A stretch of DNA of 64,000 bases. Source: Pseudomonas fontis. GTDB taxonomy: Bacteria; Pseudomonadota; Gammaproteobacteria; Pseudomonadales; Pseudomonadaceae. The stretch is taken from NCBI RefSeq assembly GCF_028656955.1, contig NZ_JAMDGY010000053.1, forward strand, positions 62,001-126,000, written 5' to 3'. Of this stretch, positions 34,513-42,803 are shown piece after piece. The position numbers and the translations under genes are program-made. Every line of letters begins with the position of its first letter. The stretch's first letter is position 1. The notes under the pieces were generated by a model that saw only the letters and a list, made by a program, of their open reading frames with translations, had not been told where the DNA came from and made no database searches.

Positions 34513-35223
34513 TTATTCCATATTGGGCAGGTCGAGCTTCAAGCGCAGCGCCGAGGCGCGCAGGTGCGCTTCGGCGCACGCGGCAGCGGCGAGGCGGTCG
34601 CCATCGGCAATCGCCTGGTACAAGGCTTCGTGTTCGCGAATGGCGTCGGCCGAACCACCTACCAGCAGTTTTGCCGAGTTTTCCCAGGCAGTCTTGCGCG
34701 CGGCGGCCAGTTGCCCGCGCAGGAAGTCGTGGAAGGCCACGAAGTAGTCATTCTTGCTGGCGTCGGCAATGGCGCGGTGGAACTCGACGTCGGCGGCGGC
34801 GGCAATATCGAACTCGCTGCGTTTGTCCTGCATCACCTTGAGCGCCGTGCGCATGCGCGCCAGGTCGGCGGCGTCGCGGCGTTGGGCGGCGATGGAGGCA
34901 GCCTGGGTTTCGATCCACAGGCGCACTTCGAACATCTGCACCAGGTCAGGGGAGCGGCCCTGGGCACTGGGGAAGCGGAACACGGTGCCATTGGGGGTCT
35001 GGGAGATGTACGAACCCAGCCCGCGCCGAGCAATCAGTACGCCGTCAGCCTTGAGTTGCGCCACCGCCTCACGCACGACCGAGCGGCTGACGTTCAGTTG
35101 CTCGGCCAGTTGCTGTTCGGTGGGTAGACGCGATTCTGCCGCCAGGCGACCTGAATCGATTTCGGCGCGGATGGCGCCGACCACGCGTTCTACCAGGGTG
35201 TCGGGGCGCTGTAGCTCAAGCAT
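34513..35223 (-). CDS. FadR-like GntR regulator of the lhgO cluster
   Basis: A 236-residue regulator. The winged helix occupies ~8-75 (RVVGAIRAEIDSGRLAAESR then LPTEQQLAEQLNVSRSVVRE), the FCD domain the rest, with the ligand-site residues in DVEFHRAIADAS and REHEALYQAIADGD. The lineage resembles LldR/PdhR/LutR-type repressors of organic-acid genes. It is upstream of lhgO on the same strand, 111 bases away, with a matching palindrome before each gene, so it probably represses itself and the lhgO-transporter pair until the acid is present. Confidence 0.87.
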   Translation of the reverse strand: MLELQRPDTLVERVVGAIRAEIDSGRLAAESRLPTEQQLAEQLNVSRSVVREAVAQLKADGVLIARRGLGSYISQTPNGTVFRFPSAQGRSPDLVQMFEVRLWIETQAASIAAQRRDAADLARMRTALKVMQDKRSEFDIAAAADVEFHRAIADASKNDYFVAFHDFLRGQLAAARKTAWENSAKLLVGGSADAIREHEALYQAIADGDRLAAAACAEAHLRASALRLKLDLPNME

Positions 35224-35247
35224 GAAGGGTGTGGCTCATTAATCAGG

Positions 35248-35258
35248 TTGTCAGACAA
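35248..35258. promoter_or_regulatory. Palindromic operator upstream of the FadR-like regulator
   Basis: TTGTCAGACAA is a perfect inverted repeat with a one-base centre, 24 bases before the regulator start. It shares the 15 bases ATCAGGTTGTCAGAC with the lhgO upstream region. Confidence 0.7.
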
Positions 35259-35299
35259 TGCCTGCGCAGTGTTTCCCTGTCAACAACCCGTGGCGGGGT

Positions 35300-36049
35300 T
35301 TAGCAGCGATAGAAGGCCCAGGCGTTGCGCCACAAGGCGCGCTCGAGCGCCTCTGCACCCAGGGCTTCGCCGATCAGCTCGATATCGCTGGCGGCGAATG
35401 GGCGCGGGGCGCGGGTGGAGGGCAGGTCGGTGCCGAACATCAGGGCGTGGGGGTTGGCTGCCTCGATGTCGCGCAGGGCGGGCACCACGTCGAAATCGAC
35501 CCGGCCAAAGCCGCAGGCCTTGATGCGCACGCCGGCTTCGGCCAGGCGCAGCAACTCGGGCAGGCCGTCGCGGCTCAGCCCGAGGTGGTCGATGCTGGCA
35601 GCCGGCAAGTGGCGCAGCACCGGTGCAAGGTCTGCCAGCTCACGGGCATCGACGTACAGCTCCACATGCCAGCCAGCCAACTCGTACACCCGGGCGGCCA
35701 TGCGCTCGAGCTGTTCGATGTGCTCCGAGCCGCCGCGCTTGAGGTTGAAACGCACGGCACGCACGCCGGCGGCGTCCAGTTGCAGCAGTTCGGTATCGCC
35801 GATTTCGGCCGGCACCTGGGTCACGCCGACGAACGTCGGGCCCAGGTATTGCAGCGCTGCCAGCAGATAGGACTGATCGAGCGCCTGGAACGAGCCGGAA
35901 ACCACCGCGCCCCCTTGAATGCCCAACGGTTCGACGCTCGCCAGGTAATCTGCGGCGCTGAACGGGTCAGGCAGATAGCCATTGTTCGCGACCAGCGGGA
36001 AGCGCGGGTCGATGATGTGGCAGTGGGCGTCGAAGATCGGCCGGGTCAT
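35300..36049 (-). CDS. Amidohydrolase family 2 metal-dependent hydrolase
   Basis: A 249-residue TIM-barrel hydrolase. The N-terminal FDAHCHIIDP is the HxH metal site, VRFNLKRGG a barrel strand, IDHLGLSR the mid-barrel His-containing strand, and MFGTDLPSTR the C-terminal catalytic Asp. This is the 2-pyrone-4,6-dicarboxylate lactonase / ACMSD-like group. AGGAG lies six bases before the ATG. It lies just upstream of the regulator in the same direction; substrate unknown, possibly a lactone or hydroxyacid linked to the lhgO cluster. Confidence 0.8.
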   Translation of the reverse strand: MTRPIFDAHCHIIDPRFPLVANNGYLPDPFSAADYLASVEPLGIQGGAVVSGSFQALDQSYLLAALQYLGPTFVGVTQVPAEIGDTELLQLDAAGVRAVRFNLKRGGSEHIEQLERMAARVYELAGWHVELYVDARELADLAPVLRHLPAASIDHLGLSRDGLPELLRLAEAGVRIKACGFGRVDFDVVPALRDIEAANPHALMFGTDLPSTRAPRPFAASDIELIGEALGAEALERALWRNAWAFYRC

Positions 36050-36061
36050 GCAGGGCTCCTG

Positions 36062-36415
36062 TTACAACTCGCTAACGTAGGTACCGGTGCCTTTGAGGAT
36101 GTTCTGCAGGGTTTCCTCGACTTCGGCCAGGTCGGTGCCGGTGCTGGTCAGGGTGATTTCCAGGTGGTCGTCGCCGCCGAACACGTCGGCATCCTGCGGT
36201 GTGACTTCGACCAGCAAGCGGCTGGCGCTCAGGGTGACCTTGAGGTTCTCCACCGGGGCGTATTCGTCGTCCAGCGTTATATCCACCCGGTCTTCGTCCG
36301 GATAACGGGTCATCACGAACATATGGCCCTTTTCGCTGTGGAAGCACAGGGTGGCCATGTTGTCTTCTTCGTCGTCGCAGGGGGTGGCCATCAGCAGGGC
36401 AGTATTCAGTTGCAT
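36062..36415 (-). CDS. Small conserved acidic protein of unknown function
   Basis: Up to 117 residues. An internal ATG at 36358 (MATLCFHSEKG) gives a 98-residue alternative start that I cannot exclude. The sequence is acidic and beta-rich (DRVDITLDDEYAPVENLKVTLSA, DDHLEITLTSTGTDLAEVEETL) with no signal peptide or membrane span. It ends 12 bases before the amidohydrolase start, so it is probably cotranscribed. I do not recognise a family. Confidence 0.65.
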   Translation of the reverse strand: MQLNTALLMATPCDDEEDNMATLCFHSEKGHMFVMTRYPDEDRVDITLDDEYAPVENLKVTLSASRLLVEVTPQDADVFGGDDHLEITLTSTGTDLAEVEETLQNILKGTGTYVSEL

Positions 36416-36758
36416 GGGTGTCTCGATACGCAGATTGAAATACCAGTGTGCCAGTCTTCGGCCCAGGGATAAATCGCCGGCTGCCCCTCAATGACCGAAT
36501 ATGTCGCAGCACCGCAAGCAGCAATGACCGGGCAGTCGTTAAGCTGCGCTGTCGATGGACACCCGTAAAGACACAGCCCTCTTGGCGGCAGTCGTCTTTG
36601 CAGATGCCCATCCGTTGAACGGTATGCACTGGGCCCTGTCCACATCCGTTCTTACAGGTTTTTACCGTCTTCCTGCTGCGGGTTGGCTATCGTTGATCCG
36701 AGCATGGCGGACACGCGCGACGCTTCCTCAAAAATAAAGCCCAAGCGGAGTACCACAG
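36416..36758. other. 343-base upstream region of gdhB
   Basis: Separates divergent genes. No RNA gene or clear operator was recognised. It should hold promoters in both directions. Confidence 0.4.
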
Positions 36759-39700
36759 ATGGCGTTCTTCACCGCAGCCAGCAAAGCCGACTTCCAGCAT
36801 CAACTGCAAGCGGCCCTGGCGCAGCACATCAGCGAACAGGCACTGCCACAAGTGGCGTTGTTCGCCGAACAGTTCTTCGGCATCATCTCTCTGGACGAAC
36901 TTACCCAGCGCCGCCTCTCGGACCTGGCCGGTTGCACCCTCTCTGCCTGGCGCATCATCGAGCGTTTCGACCACACCGCCCCGCAGGTGCGCGTCTACAA
37001 CCCCGATTACGAGCGTCATGGCTGGCAGTCGACCCACACCGCCGTGGAAGTCCTGCACCATGACCTGCCGTTCCTGGTCGACTCGGTCCGCACCGAGCTG
37101 AACCGCCGTGGCTACAGCATCCACACCCTGCAGACCACCGTGCTCAGCGTGCGTCGCGGGGCCAAGGGCGAGCTGCTGGAAATCCTGCCCAAGGGCACCC
37201 ATGGCGACGGCGTGCTGCAAGAGTCGCTGATGTACCTGGAGATCGACCGCTGCGCCAACGCTGCCGAGCTGAACCTGCTGACCCACGAACTGGAGCAGGT
37301 GCTGGCTGAGGTGCGGGTGGCAGTCGCCGACTTCGAGCCCATGAAGGCCAAGATCCGTGAACTGCTGACGCTGGTCGACGAAACCGCCTACGCCCCGGCC
37401 GGTGAACAGAAAGCCGAGGTCAAGAGCTTCCTGGAATGGCTGGTGGGCAACCACTTCACCTTCCTCGGCTACGAAGAGTTCGTCGTGCATGGCGACGCCG
37501 AAGGCGGCCAACTGGTGTATGACGAGCAGTCCTTCCTCGGCCTGACCCGCCTGCTGCGCGCCGGCCTCACCGCCGACGACCTGCGCATCGAAGACTACGC
37601 CGTCAGCTACCTGAAGGAGCCGCTGCTGCTGTCCTTCGCCAAGGCCGCGCACCCAAGCCGCGTGCACCGTCCGGCTTACCCGGACTACGTCTCCATCCGC
37701 CAGCTGGATGCCGACGGCAAGGTCATCAAGGAATGCCGCTTCATGGGCCTGTACACCTCGTCGGTGTACGGCGAGAGCGTGCGAGAAATTCCCTACCTGC
37801 GCGGCAAGGTTGCCGAAGTGGAGCGTCGCTCCGGCTTCGACCCTAAAGCGCACCTGGGCAAGGAACTGGCCCAGGTCCTCGAAGTGCTGCCGCGTGACGA
37901 CCTGTTCCAGACCTCGGTCGACGAGCTGTTCAGCACCGTGATGTCGATCGTGCAGATCCAGGAGCGCAACAAGATTCGCGTGTTCCTGCGCAAAGACCCG
38001 TACGGCCGCTTCTGCTACTGCCTGGCCTATGTGCCGCGTGACATCTACTCCACCGAAGTGCGGCAGAAGATCCAGCAGGTCCTGATGGAGCGCCTGAAGG
38101 CCAGCGACTGCGAGTTCTGGACCTTCTTCTCCGAATCGGTGCTGGCCCGCGTACAGCTGATCCTGCGTGTCGACCCGAAAAACCGTATCGACATCGACCC
38201 GAAACAACTGGAAAACGAAGTCATCCAGGCCTGCCGCTCCTGGCAGGACGACTACGCCAGCCTGACCGTAGAAAGCTTCGGCGAAGCGCAGGGCACCAAC
38301 GTCCTTGCCGACTTCCCGAAAGGCTTCCCGGCAGGTTACCGCGAGCGTTTCGCCGCGCATTCGGCCGTGGTCGACATGCAGCACCTGCTGACCTTGTCCG
38401 AGCGCAAGCCGCTGGTGATGAGCTTCTACCAGCCGCTGACCCAGGCCGGCAAACAGCAGCTGCACTGCAAGCTGTACCACGCCGACACCCCGCTGGCGCT
38501 GTCCGACGTGCTGCCGATCCTGGAAAACCTGGGCCTGCGCGTGCTCGGCGAGTTCCCGTATCGCCTGCGCCACAACAATGGCCGCGAGTTCTGGATTCAT
38601 GACTTCGCGTTCACCTACAGCGAAGGGCTGAACCTGGATATCCAGCAGCTCAACGACACGCTGCAGGACGCCTTCGTCCACATCGTCAAAGGCGATGCCG
38701 AAAACGATGCGTTCAACCGCCTGGTGCTGACCGCCGGCCTGCCATGGCGTGACGTGGCGCTGCTGCGTGCCTATGCGCGCTACCTCAAGCAGATCCGCCT
38801 GGGCTTCGACCTGGGTTACATCGCCAGCACCCTGAACAACCACACGGACATTGCCCGCGAGCTGACCCGGTTGTTCAAGACCCGTTTCTACCTGGCCCGC
38901 AAGCTCACCGTCGAAGACCTCGACGACAAGCAGCAGCGTCTGGAACAGGCGATCCTCACGGCCCTGGACGACGTTCAGGTGCTCAACGAAGACCGCATCC
39001 TGCGTCGCTACCTGGACCTGATCAAGGCCACCCTGCGCACCAACTTCTACCAGCCGGATGCACAGGGCCACGCCAAGTCCTACTTCAGCTTCAAGTTCAA
39101 TCCGAAGCTGATTCCGGAGCTGCCCAAGCCGGTGCCGAAGTTTGAAATCTTCGTCTACTCGCCGCGTGTCGAAGGCGTGCACCTGCGCTTTGGCAACGTT
39201 GCCCGTGGCGGCCTGCGCTGGTCGGACCGCGAAGAAGACTTCCGTACCGAAGTGCTCGGCCTGGTAAAAGCCCAGCAGGTGAAGAACTCGGTCATCGTGC
39301 CGGTCGGTGCCAAGGGCGGCTTCCTGCCGCGTCGCCTGCCGCTGGGCGGCAGCCGTGACGAGATCCAGGCCGAGGGCATCGCCTGCTACCGGATCTTCAT
39401 TTCCGGCCTGCTCGACATCACTGACAACCTCAAGGACGGCGGCGTCGTCCCTCCGGCCAACGTGGTGCGTCACGATGAAGATGACCCGTACCTGGTAGTG
39501 GCCGCCGACAAAGGCACCGCGACCTTCTCCGACATCGCCAACGGCATCGCCATCGACTACGGCTTCTGGCTGGGTGATGCATTCGCCTCGGGTGGTTCGG
39601 CCGGCTACGACCACAAGAAGATGGGCATCACTGCCCGTGGCGCCTGGGTCGGCGTGCAGCGTCACTTCCGTGAGCGCGGCATCAACGTCCAGGAAGACAG

Positions 39701-41624
39701 CATCACCGTGGTGGGTGTGGGCGACATGGCCGGTGACGTGTTCGGCAACGGCCTGCTGATGTCGGACAAGCTGCAACTGGTGGCTGCGTTCAACCACCTG
39801 CACATCTTCATCGACCCGAACCCGGAGCCGGCCAGCAGCTTTGCCGAGCGTCAGCGTCTGTTCGACCTGCCGCGGTCGGCCTGGAGCGACTACGACACCA
39901 GCCTGATGTCCGAGGGCGGCGGAATCTTCTCGCGTAGCGCGAAAAGCATCACCATCAGCCCGCAGATGAAAGAGCGCTTCGCCATCGAAGCCGACAAGCT
40001 GACCCCGACCGAGCTGCTCAATGCACTGCTCAAGGCGCCGGTTGACCTGCTGTGGAACGGCGGCATTGGCACCTACGTCAAATCCAGCGAAGAAAGCCAC
40101 GCTGACGTTGGCGACAAGGCCAACGACGCGCTGCGCGTAGACGGCAACGAACTGCGCTGCAAGGTAGTGGGCGAGGGCGGCAACCTGGGCATGACCCAAT
40201 TGGGCCGTGTCGAGTTCGGCCTGAATGGCGGCGCCACCAACACCGACTTCATCGACAACGCCGGTGGTGTGGACTGCTCCGACCACGAGGTCAACATCAA
40301 GATCCTGCTCAACGAAGTGGTGCAGGCTGGCGACATGACCGAGAAGCAGCGCAACCAGCTGCTGGGTAGCATGACCGAGGAAGTGTCCGGCCTGGTGCTG
40401 GGCAACAACTACAAGCAGACCCAGGCCCTGTCGCTGGCGGCGCGCCGCGCCAAAGAGCGCATCGCCGAGTACAAGCGCCTGATGGCCGACCTGGAAAGCC
40501 GTGGCAAGCTGGACCGTGCCATCGAGTTCCTGCCTACCGAAGAGCAACTGGTCGAGCGTCTGGCGGCCAACCAGGGCCTGACCCGGGCTGAGCTGTCGGT
40601 GTTGATCTCGTACAGCAAGATCGACCTCAAGGAAGCGCTGCTCAAGTCGCTGGTACCGGATGACGACTACCTGACCCGCGACATGGAGACCGCGTTCCCG
40701 CCGTCGTTGGTCAGCAAGTTCGCCGAGGCCATGCGTCGCCATCGCCTGAAGCGTGAAATCGTCAGCACCCAGATCGCCAACGACCTGGTCAACAACATGG
40801 GCATCACCTTCGTCCAGCGCCTGAAAGAGTCGACCGGCATGAGCCCGGCGAACGTGGCCGGGGCGTATGTGATCGTGCGTGACATCTTCCATCTCCCGCA
40901 CTGGTTCCGGCAGATCGAGGCGCTGGATTACCAGGTGCCGGCTGAAGTTCAGCTGACCCTGATGGACGAGCTGATGCGCCTGGGCCGCCGTGCCACCCGC
41001 TGGTTCCTGCGCAGCCGTCGCAACGAGCAGGATGCCGGGCGTGACGTGGCGCACTTCGGGCCGAAGATCGCTTCGTTGGGCCTGAAGCTGGACGAACTGC
41101 TGGAAGGGCCGACCCGCGAACGCTGGCAGACCCGTTACCAGGGCTTTGTCGAGGCCGGTGTGCCGGAATTGCTGGCGCGCATGGTGGCGGGCACTACGCA
41201 CCTGTACACGCTGTTGCCGATCATCGAGGCGTCCGACGTCACCGGCCAGGACCCGGCTGAAGTGGCCAAGGCGTTCTTCGCGGTAGGTAGCGCGCTGGAC
41301 CTGACCTGGTACCTGCAGGAAATCAGCAACCTGCCGGTGGAAAACAACTGGCAGGCGCTGGCTCGCGAGGCATTCCGCGACGATATCGACCTGCAGCAGC
41401 GGGCGATCACCATCTCCGTCCTGCAAATGGCCGATGCCCCGCAGGACATGGATGAGCGGGTGGCCTTGTGGGTGGAGCAGCACGGCGTGATGGTGGTGCG
41501 CTGGCGCGCCATGCTCGACGAGCTGCGCGCGGCAACCGGCACCGACTACGCCATGTATGCGGTGGCGAACCGGGAGCTGGTGGACCTGGCAATGAGCGGT
41601 CAGGCGGCGGTGGTGCCGTCCTGA
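36759..41624 (+). CDS. gdhB: NAD-dependent glutamate dehydrogenase, 180-kDa class
   Basis: A 1621-residue enzyme that deaminates glutamate to 2-oxoglutarate. The large N-terminal regulatory region (ACT-like segments, for example HDLPFLVDSVRTELNRRGYSI) is followed from ~800 by the catalytic core: GGLRWSDREEDFRTEVLGL with the catalytic lysine near PVGAKGGFLP, HDEDDPYLVVAADKGTA, the NAD site VVGVGDMAGDVFGNG and NGGIGTYVK. Size and sequence match the L_180 class of Pseudomonas and Streptomyces. GGAG lies nine bases before ATG 36759. It is monocistronic, ending at a strong terminator. A very long open frame on the opposite strand is a codon-usage shadow. Confidence 0.96.
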   Translation: MAFFTAASKADFQHQLQAALAQHISEQALPQVALFAEQFFGIISLDELTQRRLSDLAGCTLSAWRIIERFDHTAPQVRVYNPDYERHGWQSTHTAVEVLHHDLPFLVDSVRTELNRRGYSIHTLQTTVLSVRRGAKGELLEILPKGTHGDGVLQESLMYLEIDRCANAAELNLLTHELEQVLAEVRVAVADFEPMKAKIRELLTLVDETAYAPAGEQKAEVKSFLEWLVGNHFTFLGYEEFVVHGDAEGGQLVYDEQSFLGLTRLLRAGLTADDLRIEDYAVSYLKEPLLLSFAKAAHPSRVHRPAYPDYVSIRQLDADGKVIKECRFMGLYTSSVYGESVREIPYLRGKVAEVERRSGFDPKAHLGKELAQVLEVLPRDDLFQTSVDELFSTVMSIVQIQERNKIRVFLRKDPYGRFCYCLAYVPRDIYSTEVRQKIQQVLMERLKASDCEFWTFFSESVLARVQLILRVDPKNRIDIDPKQLENEVIQACRSWQDDYASLTVESFGEAQGTNVLADFPKGFPAGYRERFAAHSAVVDMQHLLTLSERKPLVMSFYQPLTQAGKQQLHCKLYHADTPLALSDVLPILENLGLRVLGEFPYRLRHNNGREFWIHDFAFTYSEGLNLDIQQLNDTLQDAFVHIVKGDAENDAFNRLVLTAGLPWRDVALLRAYARYLKQIRLGFDLGYIASTLNNHTDIARELTRLFKTRFYLARKLTVEDLDDKQQRLEQAILTALDDVQVLNEDRILRRYLDLIKATLRTNFYQPDAQGHAKSYFSFKFNPKLIPELPKPVPKFEIFVYSPRVEGVHLRFGNVARGGLRWSDREEDFRTEVLGLVKAQQVKNSVIVPVGAKGGFLPRRLPLGGSRDEIQAEGIACYRIFISGLLDITDNLKDGGVVPPANVVRHDEDDPYLVVAADKGTATFSDIANGIAIDYGFWLGDAFASGGSAGYDHKKMGITARGAWVGVQRHFRERGINVQEDSITVVGVGDMAGDVFGNGLLMSDKLQLVAAFNHLHIFIDPNPEPASSFAERQRLFDLPRSAWSDYDTSLMSEGGGIFSRSAKSITISPQMKERFAIEADKLTPTELLNALLKAPVDLLWNGGIGTYVKSSEESHADVGDKANDALRVDGNELRCKVVGEGGNLGMTQLGRVEFGLNGGATNTDFIDNAGGVDCSDHEVNIKILLNEVVQAGDMTEKQRNQLLGSMTEEVSGLVLGNNYKQTQALSLAARRAKERIAEYKRLMADLESRGKLDRAIEFLPTEEQLVERLAANQGLTRAELSVLISYSKIDLKEALLKSLVPDDDYLTRDMETAFPPSLVSKFAEAMRRHRLKREIVSTQIANDLVNNMGITFVQRLKESTGMSPANVAGAYVIVRDIFHLPHWFRQIEALDYQVPAEVQLTLMDELMRLGRRATRWFLRSRRNEQDAGRDVAHFGPKIASLGLKLDELLEGPTRERWQTRYQGFVEAGVPELLARMVAGTTHLYTLLPIIEASDVTGQDPAEVAKAFFAVGSALDLTWYLQEISNLPVENNWQALAREAFRDDIDLQQRAITISVLQMADAPQDMDERVALWVEQHGVMVVRWRAMLDELRAATGTDYAMYAVANRELVDLAMSGQAAVVPS

Positions 41625-41640
41625 GTCTGCGCTGAATGAA

Positions 41641-41671
41641 AAAGCCCCGGTGTGAACCGGGGCTTTTTTTT
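41641..41671 (+). terminator. Intrinsic terminator of gdhB
   Basis: Stem AAAGCCCCGG / CCGGGGCTTT with a six-base loop and a T run, 17 bases after the stop. Confidence 0.95.
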
Positions 41672-41724
41672 GCCTGCAGAAAATCAGTGGGGCTGTGGGG
41701 GAAATTGCAAGCGCTACGCACTTG

Positions 41725-41797
41725 ATCGCTGGCAAGGCCAGCTCCCACAGACATCAGTGTCGTCACGAACCCTGTGGGAGCCGGCCTTGCCGGCGAT
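41725..41797. repeat. Inverted REP pair (BIME-like)
   Basis: ATCGCTGGCAAGGCCAGCTC (41725 on) and, inverted, CTGTGGGAGCCGGCCTTGCC (41772 on) are the well-known P. putida-group REP type. The pair fills the gap between the gdhB terminator and ppsR. Confidence 0.85.
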
Positions 41798-41807
41798 AGT
41801 GCCAACG

Positions 41808-42626
41808 CTACTTGAACCGCCGCTCCACACCTCTCTCCACCAGGATCTTCGCGGAAATCTCTTCCACCGAGAAATGCGTGGAGTTGATGTGCGGAATATT
41901 CTCCCGGCGGAACAGGTTTTCCACCTCGCGCACCTCGAACTCGCACTGGGCAAAGCTCGCATAGCGGCTGTTCGGCTTGCGCTCATGGCGAATGGCAGTC
42001 AAGCGGTCCGGGTCGATGGTCAGCCCGAACAGCTTGTGCTGGTGATTGCGCAGCGCCGTTGGCAACTGCAAGCGCTCCATGTCGTCTTCCGTCAACGGGT
42101 AGTTGGCCGCACGGATACCGAATTGCATAGCCATGTACAGACAGGTAGGGGTCTTGCCGCAGCGCGACACGCCGACCAGGATCAGGTCGGCCTTGTCGTA
42201 ATAATGCGTGCGGGCACCGTCATCGTTGTCCAGGGCAAAGTTGACCGCCTCGATGCGCTCCATATAGTTGGAGTTGCCGCCAATCGAGTGGGACTTGCCC
42301 ACCGAATACGACGAATGGGCTGTCAGCTCCTGCTCAAGCGGGGCAAGGAAGGTCGAGAAGATGTCGATCATGAAGCCGTTGGAGGTGGCCAGCACCTCGC
42401 GGATATCCTGATTGACGATGGTGTCGAAGATAATCGGACGCACCCCGTCCCGTTCTGCCGCGGCGTTGATTTGTTGTACCATGACGCGCGCTTTTTCCAC
42501 GCTATCGATGTAAGGTCGCGTGAACTTGTTGAACGGAATGTTCTCGAACTGCGCTAACAGGCTTTGCCCGAGGGTCTCGGCGGTGATGCCGGTGCCGTCG
42601 GAAATAAAGAAAGCAGATCGTTTCAT
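41808..42626 (-). CDS. ppsR: PEP synthase regulatory kinase/pyrophosphorylase PpsR
   Basis: A 272-residue DUF299 protein that inactivates PEP synthase by ADP-dependent phosphorylation and reactivates it by Pi-dependent removal. The blocks MKRSAFFISDGTGITAETLG, GVSRCGKTPTCLYMAMQ (P-loop) and NSTHFSVEEISAKI are conserved. ATG 42626 gives the usual N-terminus; an ATG three codons earlier (42635) is possible. It is divergent from its target gene ppsA 177 bases away, which supports the assignment. Confidence 0.93.
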   Translation of the reverse strand: MKRSAFFISDGTGITAETLGQSLLAQFENIPFNKFTRPYIDSVEKARVMVQQINAAAERDGVRPIIFDTIVNQDIREVLATSNGFMIDIFSTFLAPLEQELTAHSSYSVGKSHSIGGNSNYMERIEAVNFALDNDDGARTHYYDKADLILVGVSRCGKTPTCLYMAMQFGIRAANYPLTEDDMERLQLPTALRNHQHKLFGLTIDPDRLTAIRHERKPNSRYASFAQCEFEVREVENLFRRENIPHINSTHFSVEEISAKILVERGVERRFK

Positions 42627-42803
42627 TTGCGCCATGGGCCTTAAGCTGGTGACGAATCTTGGATATGATACGTTCGGTTTGCCGAACGATCACCGTCGGC
42701 ATTCTCACTTATTTTCCAGGTCCAGGCCACAATCGCCCGGACGGTCCTGCGGGATTCGCCGGCGTTCTGAGCTTTTCCAATACAGTTTAGTGGAGAGATC
42801 ACC

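Noticed and set aside
36687..41735. Open frame of 1682 codons on the minus strand
   Set aside because: It lies opposite gdhB codon for codon, encodes low-complexity His/Gln/Arg/Val-rich sequence with no family motif, and is a known by-product of high-G+C codon bias.
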